Part shown: in pieces, positions 46,331 through 55,392 of the stretch
Layout of the letters: every line of letters starts with the position of its first letter
How positions within the stretch are numbered: the stretch's first letter is position 1
Source: Janthinobacterium fluminis
Lineage (GTDB): Bacteria > Pseudomonadota > Gammaproteobacteria > Burkholderiales > Burkholderiaceae_D
Assembly: GCF_028595325.1 (NCBI RefSeq)
Contig: NZ_JAQQXR010000012.1
Location: forward strand, 41,067 to 105,066
Reading direction: 5' to 3'
DNA length: 64,000 nt
Made by a program: the position numbers and the translations under genes
Notes under the pieces: model-generated
Told to the model about the DNA's origin: nothing
The model's input: only the letters and a program-made list of their open reading frames with translations
The model's database searches: none

Positions 46331-47371
46331 TTAGCGGGCCAGCTGCTGCAGCTTGCGCTCGACGAATGCCAGTAACTCGGGCGTCATGTTTGGCGCCGAT
46401 TTGGCGCGGGCGAAAGCCTCTTTCGCCTCGCCCGCGCGCTGTTCGGCAAGCAGCGAGATGCCCAGCCCCATCCACCAGACGCCGTTTTGCGGCGCGCCGC
46501 GCAGGGCCAGTTCGTACTGCTCGACGGCTTCCCTGTGGCGTTGATCGTGCTGCAGCACGCCGGCCAGGAAGGCACGGTACTCGCCGTTGCCGGACGCGAA
46601 CGGCAACGTCCGCATCAGGGTGTCGACCGCGCCGCCGCCCTTCTCCACCTGCAGCCGCGCCAGCATCATCGCCATCGCCGCCTGATTCGGGTCTTGCGCC
46701 AGTCCCAATTGCATCTGGCGCGTGGCGTCGTCCTGGCGCTTGTTTTCCAGCAGCAGGCGGATCAATGTCTCGCGCGCGCCCTGGTGGCGCGGCTCGATCG
46801 CCAGCGTCTGCTCCAGTCCCGCAAGCGATTCCGTCACGCGGCCTTCCTGCAGCGCACCCAATGCGCGGCGGTAACTGTTATCGGCGCGCTGCTGGGCGCT
46901 GGTTTCTTTGCCCTGGATGGGCAGCGGCGCGGCGCTGGCCGTTACAGGCGCTTCGGCACGGGCCACAGGCGCGGGCTTCGGCGCTTTCTCGGCGCTGACG
47001 CGTTCCGGCTTTGCCGCGCCGGCCTGCTTCACGGCTTCGGGCGCGGGCGCCGCAATGGGGGGCGGCAGGGCGGCGCTCGGCGGGCTGGCCGGCTGCGGCG
47101 CGGGGATGGCTGCCTGTACCGGCGCGGCGGGCGCGGGTATCGCCGGCGCGACGACCGCCGCAACAGGCGCCGGCGGCGCGGCGGAACGATGCAGGAAATG
47201 CCAGCCCAGCGCGGCGCCACCGCCAGCCAGCAGCGCCAGCGCGCCGATCATTGGCAGGCGCCACGACGCGGCCCGCTCGGGCGGCGGCACCGGCCGCACC
47301 GCAGTCTGCGGTTGGCCCGGCGGCTTGCCCCGGGCGTCGAGGTCCTGCAACATTTTATTGATTAAACTCAT
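46331..47371 (-). CDS. mshN: MSHA biogenesis protein MshN (TPR)
   Basis: 346 residues. MSLINKMLQDLDARGKPPGQ is the typical MshN start, followed by a membrane span (PMIGALALLAGGGAALGWHF), a long Ala/Pro linker and C-terminal tetratricopeptide repeats (NSYRRALGALQEGRVTESLA, EQYELALRGAPQNGVWWMGL). MshN is thought to help assemble the secretin complex. It overlaps mshM by four bases (ATGA) and is the last gene of the minus-strand MSHA run. Confidence 0.88.
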   Translation of the reverse strand: MSLINKMLQDLDARGKPPGQPQTAVRPVPPPERAASWRLPMIGALALLAGGGAALGWHFLHRSAAPPAPVAAVVAPAIPAPAAPVQAAIPAPQPASPPSAALPPPIAAPAPEAVKQAGAAKPERVSAEKAPKPAPVARAEAPVTASAAPLPIQGKETSAQQRADNSYRRALGALQEGRVTESLAGLEQTLAIEPRHQGARETLIRLLLENKRQDDATRQMQLGLAQDPNQAAMAMMLARLQVEKGGGAVDTLMRTLPFASGNGEYRAFLAGVLQHDQRHREAVEQYELALRGAPQNGVWWMGLGISLLAEQRAGEAKEAFARAKSAPNMTPELLAFVERKLQQLAR

Positions 47372-48258
47372 TGGCTCAGCATCCAGGTTGTGCCGCACGC
47401 GGCGATGACCAGGCCGGTCCCGGCCAGCCACCACGGCCAGCGCCGGCGCCTGGCCGGCAGAGTGTCCTTGGCGGCCACGCCGACGTGGCCGCGCCCCACT
47501 TGCTGACGGCCTTCGCCGTAGCACAGCATCAGCGATTTGTGTGCGAGGATGTTAACCAGACGGGGGATGCCGCCGCTGGCCGAGAACAATTTCGCCACGG
47601 CGCCACGGCTAAACAGGCGGCTGCCCGTGAAGCCGGCCACGCGCAGCCGGTGGGCGAGGTAGTATTCGACGTCGTCGCGGCTCAGCGGCCCCAGGTGATA
47701 GTGGAAGGTAATACGCTGCGCCAGCTGGCGGATCGAATCGAGCTCCAGGTGGCGGTTCAACTCCGGCTGGCCGAACAGGACAATTTGCAGCAGCTTGCGT
47801 TTTTCCGTTTCCAGGTTGGTCAGCAGGCGCAGCGCTTCCAGGCTGTCGATCGGGATGGCCTGCGCCTCGTCCAGACACAGCAGCACGCGCTTGTCCTGCG
47901 CCGCCAGTTCCATCAGCCGGTTGGTGATCGACTTCAGCAATTGGTGCTGGTCGACGTCCTTCTCCAGCTTCAAACCCAGCTCGTCGGCCAGCGCCAGCAT
48001 CAGCGTACGCGGCTCCAGGTAGGGGTTGGGAATGTAGGCCGTGACGAAGTCGGCGCCCAGCGTCGCCATGAATTTGCGGCACAGCAGCGTCTTGCCGGTG
48101 CCGACCTCGCCGGTGATCTTGATGAAGCCTTCGCCGTTCCTGGCCGCCACCAGCAGCGTGTTCAGCGCCTCCTGCGAATGCGGGCTGGTGAAGAAGAAGC
48201 TGGTGTCGGGCGTGATGCTGAACGGCACTTCACGCAAGCCGAAATGGGCCTGGTACAT
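47368..48258 (-). CDS. mshM: MSHA biogenesis ATPase MshM (ExeA-like)
   Basis: 296-residue AAA ATPase of the ExeA/GspA type that likely uses ATP to place or assemble the secretin. Walker A is GEVGTGKT (~50-57), Walker B is VLLCLDEAQAIP, sensor-like LLQIVLFGQPELNRHL and SGGIPRLVNILAHKSLML. A C-terminal membrane span (WWLAGTGLVIAACGTTWM) follows. The ATG lies directly after the mshL stop. Confidence 0.92.
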   Translation of the reverse strand: MYQAHFGLREVPFSITPDTSFFFTSPHSQEALNTLLVAARNGEGFIKITGEVGTGKTLLCRKFMATLGADFVTAYIPNPYLEPRTLMLALADELGLKLEKDVDQHQLLKSITNRLMELAAQDKRVLLCLDEAQAIPIDSLEALRLLTNLETEKRKLLQIVLFGQPELNRHLELDSIRQLAQRITFHYHLGPLSRDDVEYYLAHRLRVAGFTGSRLFSRGAVAKLFSASGGIPRLVNILAHKSLMLCYGEGRQQVGRGHVGVAAKDTLPARRRRWPWWLAGTGLVIAACGTTWMLSQ

Positions 48259-50055
48259 TTATTGGCGCTCCAACTGGCGCGGGTCCAGGTTCTGGATGCG
48301 CCGGCCCGCGTCCAGCAAGTCCTGGTTCCAGTCGCTGCCGGACTCGACGATGGTCGGGCGGATCAACACGACCAGTTCGCGTTTTTGCGTGACGTCGCCG
48401 GTGTTGCGGAACAGCGCGCCCAATCCCGGCACATTGCCCACGCCCGGCACTTGCGAGCGGTCCGAGGTCGTCGACTGGCGCATCAGGCCGCCGATGGCGA
48501 CGACGCGGCCGTCCTGCCCCCGCACCATGCTGTCCATTTCGGAGGTGTTCGACGAGGCCAGCGGCAGGTTCAGCACGCCGGCGCTGCCCAGGTTGACGCC
48601 CTTGTTGATGGTGCTGACCTGGCTGACGGACGGGTGCACGTGCAGGATGATGTTGCCGCGGTCGTCGATTTGCGGCGTGACGTCGAGCACGACGCCGGAG
48701 AAGAACGGTTGCAGCGTGACGCTGGGCGACGTCGTCGAGGCGCCCGTGCCGGTGGTGTTGGTGGTGGTGCTGACGCCGGTGACGAAGAATTCGTCGGTGC
48801 CGATTTTCAGCACGGCTTTCTGGTTGTTCAGCGTGGCGATACGCGGGCTCGACAGCACGTGCACGGTGCCCTGGGATTCGAGGAAGGAGATCAGCGCCGT
48901 GAAATTGCTGGTCTGCAAGGCCAGGCCAAACAGCGAGCCGGTGGCGCCCGCCGCCGCGCCCAGCGAGAAGCCGGTGCTGGCGACGATGCCGGCAGGGCCG
49001 CCGCTGGTCAGGGGCGGCGGTTGGCCGCCGTTGAACGGCAGCGGCGCCAGCGTCGTGCCCGGCGTCAGGAAGCCGGTCGAGACGCGGTTGTCGTGGCCGC
49101 TGCGGAAGGAGGCGAACGAGGCCCAGTTGATGCCGCTCTGGAAGCTGCTGTTGAGCTCCACTTCGAGGATTTTCGCTTCCAGTATCACTTGGCGGTCGAC
49201 CGACAACTGGGTCGCCTTGAGGTAGCGGTCGACGTTGCGCAGCTCGTCGGGCATGGCGCGGATGACGATGACGCCCGATTGCGGGCTGATGACGACGCTG
49301 CGCTTGTCCGTGCCGGCGCCGGCGCCGGTGCCGACGATGGCCTCCAGCGACATTTTCAGCTCGCCCCAGAAGTCGCTGTTGGAGCGCGTCGTGACGTTGC
49401 TCGCATCGCGCTGCTGGTTGTTGGTTCCGCTGGAATTCTGCTCGTCGTTGCTGTTGTTGCCGTTGTTCTGGTTATTGTTATTCTGGTTATTGTTGTTCTG
49501 GTTGTTATTGTTGTTCGCGTTCGCCACCGAGGTCGACGACACCCGCAGGTTCGACGTGCCGCGCCGGCTGGCCGTCAGGTAGTTGACCTGGAACATGCGC
49601 GTTTGCATCGTCAGCGGCTTGATGTAGATGCGCGTGCCCTCGACCTTGTAATCGTAGCCGTACAACTCGCGCACGGCGTCGAGCGTCTCGAACAGCGTCA
49701 CGTCCTTCAGGTTCGCGCTGATGAGGCCGCTGACCTCCGGGTGCACCAGCATATTGTAGCGGGTGCCGGCCACGACGGAATTGAAGAACTGGTGCACCGG
49801 CACGTTGTTGAAGGCGACGTTGAAGCGCTCGTCGAGGGCCACGCGGGCCTTCGGCAATTGCTCGGCCAGTTGCGCCACCGGCGGCAGCAAGGCGTTGGCC
49901 ACGGCGTCGACTGGCGCCACCGGCGCGGGCTTGCCGACGGCTGCCGCCATCTGCGCGTTGATCTCGTTGTAGGTGTCGCGTTTCGGTGCCGTGTTGCAGG
50001 CGCTCAGGCCCAGCACGGCGCCGGCAACGCCGGCCATCACGAATAATTTTTGCAT
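48259..50055 (-). CDS. mshL: MSHA secretin MshL
   Basis: 598-residue outer-membrane secretin, the exit pore for the pilus. It is a lipoprotein (MQKLFVMAGVAGAVLGLSAC, lipobox LSAC). N-domains: VALDERFNVAFNNVPVHQFF, VSGLISANLKDVTLFETLDA. The secretin core has VSVDRQVILEAKILEVELNS type motifs, VHVLSSPRIATLNNQKAVLK and QPFFSGVVLDVTPQIDDRGN, ending with the conserved SMVRGQDGRVVAIGGLMRQS. Between domains is an Asn/Gln-rich linker encoded by simple trinucleotide-type repeats (~49430-49520). Confidence 0.95.
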   Translation of the reverse strand: MQKLFVMAGVAGAVLGLSACNTAPKRDTYNEINAQMAAAVGKPAPVAPVDAVANALLPPVAQLAEQLPKARVALDERFNVAFNNVPVHQFFNSVVAGTRYNMLVHPEVSGLISANLKDVTLFETLDAVRELYGYDYKVEGTRIYIKPLTMQTRMFQVNYLTASRRGTSNLRVSSTSVANANNNNNQNNNNQNNNNQNNGNNSNDEQNSSGTNNQQRDASNVTTRSNSDFWGELKMSLEAIVGTGAGAGTDKRSVVISPQSGVIVIRAMPDELRNVDRYLKATQLSVDRQVILEAKILEVELNSSFQSGINWASFASFRSGHDNRVSTGFLTPGTTLAPLPFNGGQPPPLTSGGPAGIVASTGFSLGAAAGATGSLFGLALQTSNFTALISFLESQGTVHVLSSPRIATLNNQKAVLKIGTDEFFVTGVSTTTNTTGTGASTTSPSVTLQPFFSGVVLDVTPQIDDRGNIILHVHPSVSQVSTINKGVNLGSAGVLNLPLASSNTSEMDSMVRGQDGRVVAIGGLMRQSTTSDRSQVPGVGNVPGLGALFRNTGDVTQKRELVVLIRPTIVESGSDWNQDLLDAGRRIQNLDPRQLERQ

Positions 50056-50087
50056 GCTTTGTCGTTCTCTATTGTTATGCATCTGTG

Positions 50088-50420
50088 TCACCGCGCCGGC
50101 GCCGGTTTGGGGAACAGTTTCAGGGTTTCCAGTTGCGCGCCGCGCCGCAGCACCACTTCCGTGTCGCTCATCTTGACCAGCAGCGCGCCTTTGAATTTTT
50201 CGCCCAGGCGCACAGTCTGTCCGTCGATGACGGCGACGCGGCGCCCCCCCTGGCCCTGGACGATCAGCACCGATTGCAGGCGCGGCCCGGCCGGCGCCTG
50301 CTCGGCGGAGAGGGCGGCGGGCGTCAGCAGCGCCTCGGCCGGCGGGCGGGTCGGGTCGGGCAGCGTCTGCGCCATGCATGGCGCCGCCAGCAGCAAGCCT
50401 ATGGCGGTGGCGCGTTTCAT
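50088..50420 (-). CDS. mshK: MSHA biogenesis protein MshK
   Basis: A 110-residue periplasmic protein with signal peptide MKRATAIGLLLAAPCMAQ and the MshK pattern LPDPTRPP, then RLQSVLIVQGQGGRRVAVID, GQTVRLGEKFKGALLVKMSD. MshK resembles PilP/GspC-like alignment proteins. It overlaps mshJ by four bases. Confidence 0.85.
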   Translation of the reverse strand: MKRATAIGLLLAAPCMAQTLPDPTRPPAEALLTPAALSAEQAPAGPRLQSVLIVQGQGGRRVAVIDGQTVRLGEKFKGALLVKMSDTEVVLRRGAQLETLKLFPKPAPAR

Positions 50421-51121
50421 AACTTCATCCATTTCTGATCCAGGCTCATCGTGTACAGGGTCAGCGTCAGGCGGGCCGACGGATATTGCTCGACCTCGAA
50501 GCGGGCGTCGCCCCAGAATAACTGGGTCGGCAGCGCTTCCAGCGCCGCCATATAACTGACCATGTCGAGGTAGCCGCCCTGCAGCACCACTTCGACGCCG
50601 TGGCGGTACAGTAATTCGCTGGCCTTCACGGGCGGCTTGGCGGCCGCGCCCGGCGCGGCATTGGCGGGCGCGCCGGCCGTCGCCGGAGCGCCCGGCTGCA
50701 CGCCGCCGGCCGGCAGCGTCTTCAGCGACAGCAGGCGCAGCTTGCCGTTGCCAAGCAAAATTTGCCTGAGCACAGGCACCATTTTCTCCGGCGCCACCAA
50801 ACCTTGCTGCACGGCCCGCAGGGCCGCGCTGCGGCGTTCCAGCTCTTGCCGCATGCCCTGCAGGCGGGCGCGGTTTTCCGCGTCCGGGTCAAGCTTGAAC
50901 GCTTGCAGTTTCTGGGTGATTTCCGCGTCGACGCCGACGATGCGGTTTTGCTGCTGGCCGATGCGCGACTGCAGCGCCTTCTGCCGCACATGCAGCGGTT
51001 CGAGCAGGCTGGAATAGACGATGAAGACGATGACCGTGGCCGAGGCGGCGAACAGCATCACCCGCTCGCGCAAGCTCATCGCGTCCAGTTTCAGGGCGAA
51101 CTTTTCCCATTGCTGTTTCAT
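50417..51121 (-). CDS. mshJ: MSHA biogenesis protein MshJ (PilO-like)
   Basis: 234 residues: short cytosolic start, one span (ERVMLFAASATVIVFIVYSS), coiled coil (RQKALQSRIGQQQNRIVGVD) and a periplasmic ferredoxin-like domain at the C-terminus (VEVVLQGGYLDMVSYMAALE, RLTLTLYTMSLDQKWM). It belongs to the inner-membrane alignment complex. Overlaps the genes on both sides. Confidence 0.88.
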   Translation of the reverse strand: MKQQWEKFALKLDAMSLRERVMLFAASATVIVFIVYSSLLEPLHVRQKALQSRIGQQQNRIVGVDAEITQKLQAFKLDPDAENRARLQGMRQELERRSAALRAVQQGLVAPEKMVPVLRQILLGNGKLRLLSLKTLPAGGVQPGAPATAGAPANAAPGAAAKPPVKASELLYRHGVEVVLQGGYLDMVSYMAALEALPTQLFWGDARFEVEQYPSARLTLTLYTMSLDQKWMKL

Positions 51122-51780
51122 TTGGCCACCGCCTTGTCGCCGCTGTTTCCGGCCACCGAGCGCAGGCTGAATTCGACGAAGGGCGCTTCGGCCGGCGCTT
51201 CCCGCCTGGCCGCCCCGTCGGTGGCGGCGGCGACAGGCCGGCCGATTTCCAGCTGGCCGAAAGTCTTGCCGCGCATAATGCCCTCGCCGCCCAGGCGCGC
51301 GATATAGTCGGGGATCAGGGGCGCCTGCATGGCCCTGCCCTGCACGCCGATCTCGCTGCCGGCGGCGCTGATCGACAGCCCGGTCAGCCACAGGCCGCCG
51401 AGGTTCTGGCGCGCAAAGGCGCGGAAGTATTCGGCGTAGCCGCGCGTGTCGCCCAGCTCGCCGCGCTGCAGGATCGCCGCCACCTCCTCCAGCGCCCGCA
51501 ACTGGGCTTCGCTGCGTTCCAGATCGTGTTCGATGTCGCGGTTTTTCTGCCGTGGCGCAAATTCCACGTTGACGGTCTTCAGGCGCGCCTCCCTTTGCGC
51601 CAGGCGGCTCTGCACCTGGGCGGCGTCGCGCTCCAGCGCGGCGACCTGCTGCCTGGCGTAGAACACCAGCGCCAGCGCGCCGACCAGCAGCACGGCGAGC
51701 GCGCGCGCCATCGGCGCGGCGGCGAAGAACGTGCGCTGCTTCTGGAAAGCCGGATTGAACAGATTGATTTGCTGGCTCAT
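51118..51780 (-). CDS. MSHA biogenesis PilN-like protein (MshI2)
   Basis: 220-residue PilN-like protein: the start MSQQINLFNPAFQKQRTFF is the peptide that docks to PilM/MshI, then a span (ALAVLLVGALALVFYARQ), coiled coil (AALERDAAQVQSRLAQREAR) and periplasmic fold (GLWLTGLSISAAGSEIGVQG). Together with MshI and MshJ it forms the inner-membrane platform. ATGA overlaps on both sides. Confidence 0.88.
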   Translation of the reverse strand: MSQQINLFNPAFQKQRTFFAAAPMARALAVLLVGALALVFYARQQVAALERDAAQVQSRLAQREARLKTVNVEFAPRQKNRDIEHDLERSEAQLRALEEVAAILQRGELGDTRGYAEYFRAFARQNLGGLWLTGLSISAAGSEIGVQGRAMQAPLIPDYIARLGGEGIMRGKTFGQLEIGRPVAAATDGAARREAPAEAPFVEFSLRSVAGNSGDKAVAK

Positions 51781-52712
51781 GGCGCGCCCTCCAGGTCGCG
51801 CAAGGCGGCGCCCAGCGCCAGGAAGACGCGCTGCTGGCTGGCCGGGTCGTGCAGATCGGTCTTGCCCAGGTCCAGCACGTCGGCCAGGTCCAGCGCCTCG
51901 ACGGGCATGTACAGGTTCGAGGCCAGATATTCGTGCAAGCCCTGCGCGCCGGTCGGCGCCAGCACCAGCTTGGCGACGGCGATGAAGTGGAACTGGCGCT
52001 CGAAATGGTCGAGCGAGCGCTGCAGTTCCAAGGTGATTTTGTCGTGGCAGGCGTGCTGCTTGTCCGAATCGGGCTCCAGCAACTGCTCCAGGCTGACGTC
52101 GATGCGGCGCGACAGATACAGTTCGCCGTTGTAGGTCACCGTCAGCAAGCCGCCGTCGGCGCCGAAGGACAGCAAGGCCAGGCCGCGCCCCTGCGGTTCC
52201 AGCAGCGCCGAGATGTTGCGTTGGGCCATTTCGGGGATGTCGATGACGCTCAGCGCCATCCTGGCGGCGCTGAACAGGCCCTGGCGCGGCGCGATGACGC
52301 TGTTGCGCGCGGCCACGGCGAACAACTGCTGGCCGCGCTGCGCGCCGTTTTGCTGCTGCGGGATGTCGAGCACGTCGATGGTGGCCTCGGCCACGGGAAA
52401 GTCCAGCATGTCCTTCAGGCGCCAGCCCACCGCCGTCTTCAGCTCCTCGGGCGGCACGTTGGGCGCGTCGACGTTGATCATCTGGTATTCGCCGCCGCCG
52501 AGCACGGTGGCAATCCGATAATGCTGCGCCTGTAATTCCTTGCCCAGTTTTTCCAGCGCCTCGGGGCTGTGCGCGGCCGGGAAAAACGCCGCCAGCTCGA
52601 CCACCGGCTTACCCGCCGCCACGCGCTTGACGCGGCCTGCGCCGATGCCGTCCTTGAGGAAAGCCAGCGCCAGCCACGCATCATTTTTTTTTGCTTTTGA
52701 GAATAAACCCAT
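51777..52712 (-). CDS. mshI: MSHA biogenesis protein MshI (PilM-like)
   Basis: 311-residue cytosolic actin-like protein that anchors the inner-membrane platform. Visible segments: MGLFSKAKKNDAWLALAFLK, VDAPNVPPEELKTAVGWRLK, SVIDIPEMAQRNISALLEPQ, LLSFGADGGLLTVTYNGELY. It is first of the mshI-to-mshN block; 131 bases separate it from mshP, leaving room for a second promoter. Confidence 0.88.
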   Translation of the reverse strand: MGLFSKAKKNDAWLALAFLKDGIGAGRVKRVAAGKPVVELAAFFPAAHSPEALEKLGKELQAQHYRIATVLGGGEYQMINVDAPNVPPEELKTAVGWRLKDMLDFPVAEATIDVLDIPQQQNGAQRGQQLFAVAARNSVIAPRQGLFSAARMALSVIDIPEMAQRNISALLEPQGRGLALLSFGADGGLLTVTYNGELYLSRRIDVSLEQLLEPDSDKQHACHDKITLELQRSLDHFERQFHFIAVAKLVLAPTGAQGLHEYLASNLYMPVEALDLADVLDLGKTDLHDPASQQRVFLALGAALRDLEGAP

Positions 52713-52843
52713 GCGGACAATCTAAATGGTTACCGCCGCGTGAGCTTCACGCGGTAGTTGTTTGATTATATTCAAGTTCTACCCGGCATTGACATCAAAT
52801 ATACGTTGCCAAACCAAAAAAAACCACAGTCACCGGTTCCACA

Positions 52844-53290
52844 CTAAAACTCCGCCTCCAAGCGACGCTGCACATAGTCGGGGTTGGCGTTCTGGTTCGG
52901 GCAAGCGCCACCCAGCGGCTGGTTGCAGGCCACCGCCGTGATGCGGTGGCGCAGCAGCGGCACGGCCGAGCTCAGCGCCGGCGACGGCGTCGGCGCACAC
53001 GTCACCGTCACGGTGAACTGCGCCAGCGCGCCGCCGTCGGGCAGCCGGAAGGAGTCGACGGCGCCGGCCGTGCAGGGCGCCGTCTGCAACTGGAAGAAAC
53101 GCCACTCCAGCCCGGCGCGGGCGGCCTGGTAGGCGCGCACGCCCTGCTCGTCCATGCTCGACGCCGCCTGCTGCGCGGTCGACACGGTGAGCATGGCGAC
53201 GCCGAGCCCGGCCAGCACGACCAGCAGGAAAATCGCCGTGACGATGCTGACGCCGCGCGCCTTGCGGGGGGGATGGCGGCGTCGGCTCAT
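52844..53290 (-). CDS. mshP: MSHA pilin-like protein MshP
   Basis: 148 residues. N-terminal SRRRHPPRKARGVSIVTAIF then LLVVLAGLGVAMLTVSTAQ, a pilin-like transmembrane helix but without the Glu5-type cleavage motif, as expected for MshP/PilX-type minor proteins. Four or more Cys occur in the C-terminal half (APCTAG, VTVTCAP, VACNQPLGGACP). It overlaps mshO by four bases. Confidence 0.82.
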   Translation of the reverse strand: MSRRRHPPRKARGVSIVTAIFLLVVLAGLGVAMLTVSTAQQAASSMDEQGVRAYQAARAGLEWRFFQLQTAPCTAGAVDSFRLPDGGALAQFTVTVTCAPTPSPALSSAVPLLRHRITAVACNQPLGGACPNQNANPDYVQRRLEAEF

Positions 53291-54156
53291 GGCGTGTTGT
53301 CTACGTGGATCTGGTGGCTCAGCGTGACGGGGCTGTCGCCGACGTCGCCGCGCTGCAGGGTGATCGTCAACGTCAGCAGGCCGCTGTGCGTGTTCGCCAG
53401 CGCCGTGAAATTGAAAGCGCAGGCGAGGACGTTGTTGGCCAGGCGTCCGCTGAGGCCGGCCGGCGGGCCGGGATTGGCTTGCGCGGCCGCGATCGGATAG
53501 TCGGCGATGCGCGTCAGCGTGCCCGTGCCGCCGGCGCCGCCCTGGCAGAAATATGTCACCGGCGTCGTGACAACCTGGAAGCGCCGTCCCGGCGACTCGC
53601 TGCGGCCGGCGAAGGGATTGACGGCGCCCGCCATCGTGATGGTGTTGCCGGCGACCTGGGCCACCGTGGCGCGGTTGCTGCCGGCATAGGCGTCGGCTTC
53701 GGCCACGTCCGGGCCGAGGTTGTAGACGACGACGGCATCGCCGGCCGCGATGGCGCGCGTGCCGGTCGGCATCGGCCCGACGACGCTGAAGGCCAGCGCG
53801 ACCGGATCGCTGAAGCTGAGCACGGGCGCCACCACGCCGGGCGCGAAGTTGGCCTCGTCCTGCGCCGACAGATAACGCCCGCCCGTCTTGGTGAGCAACA
53901 GCTCCAGCGCATTGCCGTTGACGATGCGCAGGCTGTTCGGCAGCGAACGGCGGACGTCGCGGGCGATGCGCCGCAGGGCCGTGTCGGCGGCGTCGCTCAG
54001 TTCGGCGCGGGCGACGCTGTCGACATAGTTCCTCACCGGCATGCGGATGAACATGGCGACGACGCCGGCGAGGATGCCGGTGATGACCATCACCAGCACC
54101 GCCTCGACCAGCGTGAAGCCGCGCTGGCGCCGCGCCTTGCAGCGGGCCGGCGTCAT
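53287..54156 (-). CDS. mshO: MSHA minor pilin MshO
   Basis: 289 residues with a type IV prepilin motif RQRGFTLVEAVLVMVITGIL (Glu5 present), PilW/MshO-like. The globular region contains LSDAADTALRRIARDVRRSL typical of PilW/MshO. ATGA overlaps with mshD upstream and mshP downstream. Confidence 0.87.
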   Translation of the reverse strand: MTPARCKARRQRGFTLVEAVLVMVITGILAGVVAMFIRMPVRNYVDSVARAELSDAADTALRRIARDVRRSLPNSLRIVNGNALELLLTKTGGRYLSAQDEANFAPGVVAPVLSFSDPVALAFSVVGPMPTGTRAIAAGDAVVVYNLGPDVAEADAYAGSNRATVAQVAGNTITMAGAVNPFAGRSESPGRRFQVVTTPVTYFCQGGAGGTGTLTRIADYPIAAAQANPGPPAGLSGRLANNVLACAFNFTALANTHSGLLTLTITLQRGDVGDSPVTLSHQIHVDNTP

Positions 54157-54758
54157 GGCACGCTCCGCGGCGCGTAACGGCTGCGGTAGCCGTCCAGCAC
54201 AACCAGATCGGCGGCCGCCGTGCCATAGCGCACGCTGACGGACAGGCGCAACACGTTCATGGCGGCGGGGGCGCTGCCCGACGCGATCTGCGCGCCGGCG
54301 GGGCCGAGGCGGTTGTCGGCGCTGACGGTCAGCAGCGCCGTGTAGCCGGGCGGGCCGAAGTTGTCGCCGTTGGCGTCGACCAGCCTGCCGGCGGCATTGT
54401 CGAAGGCGGGCGTCGGCGTGTCCAGTTGCGTCACATAGTCGTTGACGTTGTCGAAGGGCCGCGCATTGCCTGCTTCCGGGCCGAGCTGTTCGGGGATGCT
54501 GCAGTCCGCCGGCGAAGCGGCCTCCTCGGCCCTCGGGTCGAGCGGGTCGCACCATGTGAAATGGGCCAGTTGCACTTCCTCCATCAAACCCTCGGCGATC
54601 AGCAGCGCCTGCTTGCGGCGCACCGGATCGACGCCCAGGCGCGTCGCCAGGTTGAGCATTTGCAGCACGCCGGCCAGCGCGATGCCGAGGATGACGATAA
54701 AGACGATCAGCTCGATGAGGGTGACGCCGCGCTGGCGGCGCGCTGGCTTACCAGACAT
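54153..54758 (-). CDS. mshD: MSHA minor pilin MshD
   Basis: 201 residues with prepilin motif RRQRGVTLIELIVFIVILGI (Glu5 present) and the MshD-type segment QALLIAEGLMEEVQLAHFTW CDP (read with the next residues). Minor pilin of the initiation complex. The ATG at 54758 lies 11 bases inside mshC. Confidence 0.87.
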   Translation of the reverse strand: MSGKPARRQRGVTLIELIVFIVILGIALAGVLQMLNLATRLGVDPVRRKQALLIAEGLMEEVQLAHFTWCDPLDPRAEEAASPADCSIPEQLGPEAGNARPFDNVNDYVTQLDTPTPAFDNAAGRLVDANGDNFGPPGYTALLTVSADNRLGPAGAQIASGSAPAAMNVLRLSVSVRYGTAAADLVVLDGYRSRYAPRSVP

Positions 54759-55392
54759 AGCCGGTTTCCTGTTCGACCCGCACCGGGCGCGCATTGCCGT
54801 CGCCCGACACGGACAGCGCCAGCGTCCGGAACGTGGACACGCTGGCCTCGGCCGCGTCGGTGGCGGCGAACGGCTTGCCCAAGGCATCGAAGCGGAAGGT
54901 GGCGGCGCCGCTGACGGTGACGCCGGCCGGCGCGCCCTCGCAGGCCCAGGCCGGGTCGTTGCCGCAGCGACTCAGGGTCGTGGCGCTGCCGCTGTTTTGC
55001 GCGGACGGCGGCTGGAGGCGGCTGGCGCAGCCGGCGTCGAAGCACAGCGCGACGCTCTGGCCGTCGAGGCGGACGAACACCGCGCGGTTTTGCGCGATCG
55101 CCACCTTTTGGCCGTGGCGCAACAGGGCTTTGACCTGGGCGGTGAAGGCATCGGCGTCGAAACCCTGGCGGTCGAAAAAGCGCGCCGCGCCGACCGCGGC
55201 CAGGATGCCGATGATGACCATGACCGTAATCAGTTCGACCATCGTGAAACCACGCTGGCATGGCGGGCGAAACGGCGGGCGCGGCGCGGCATTCAATTCA
55301 GGGCTAGCCTCGGAGCGGGAGTGGTATGGCAGCGCGCGCGGGCGCTGCGGCGAAACGCGGACCAGGCGCCGGCGCCCGGTCCGACGCGGCAT
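54748..55392 (-). CDS. mshC: MSHA minor pilin MshC
   Basis: 214 residues with prepilin motif CQRGFTMVELITVMVIIGIL (Glu5 present). The ATG at 55392 is joined to the mshA stop (TGATG), but gives a 47-residue basic leader before the motif, far longer than normal; a later GTG or TTG start is possible. Two Cys pairs occur (FDAGC, RCGNDPAWAC). Confidence 0.82.
   Translation of the reverse strand: MPRRTGRRRLVRVSPQRPRALPYHSRSEASPELNAAPRPPFRPPCQRGFTMVELITVMVIIGILAAVGAARFFDRQGFDADAFTAQVKALLRHGQKVAIAQNRAVFVRLDGQSVALCFDAGCASRLQPPSAQNSGSATTLSRCGNDPAWACEGAPAGVTVSGAATFRFDALGKPFAATDAAEASVSTFRTLALSVSGDGNARPVRVEQETGYVW

Noticed and set aside
49430..49520. Trinucleotide-like repeats as a possible CRISPR or VNTR
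   Set aside because: They lie inside the mshL frame and encode an Asn/Gln linker; there are no spacers.
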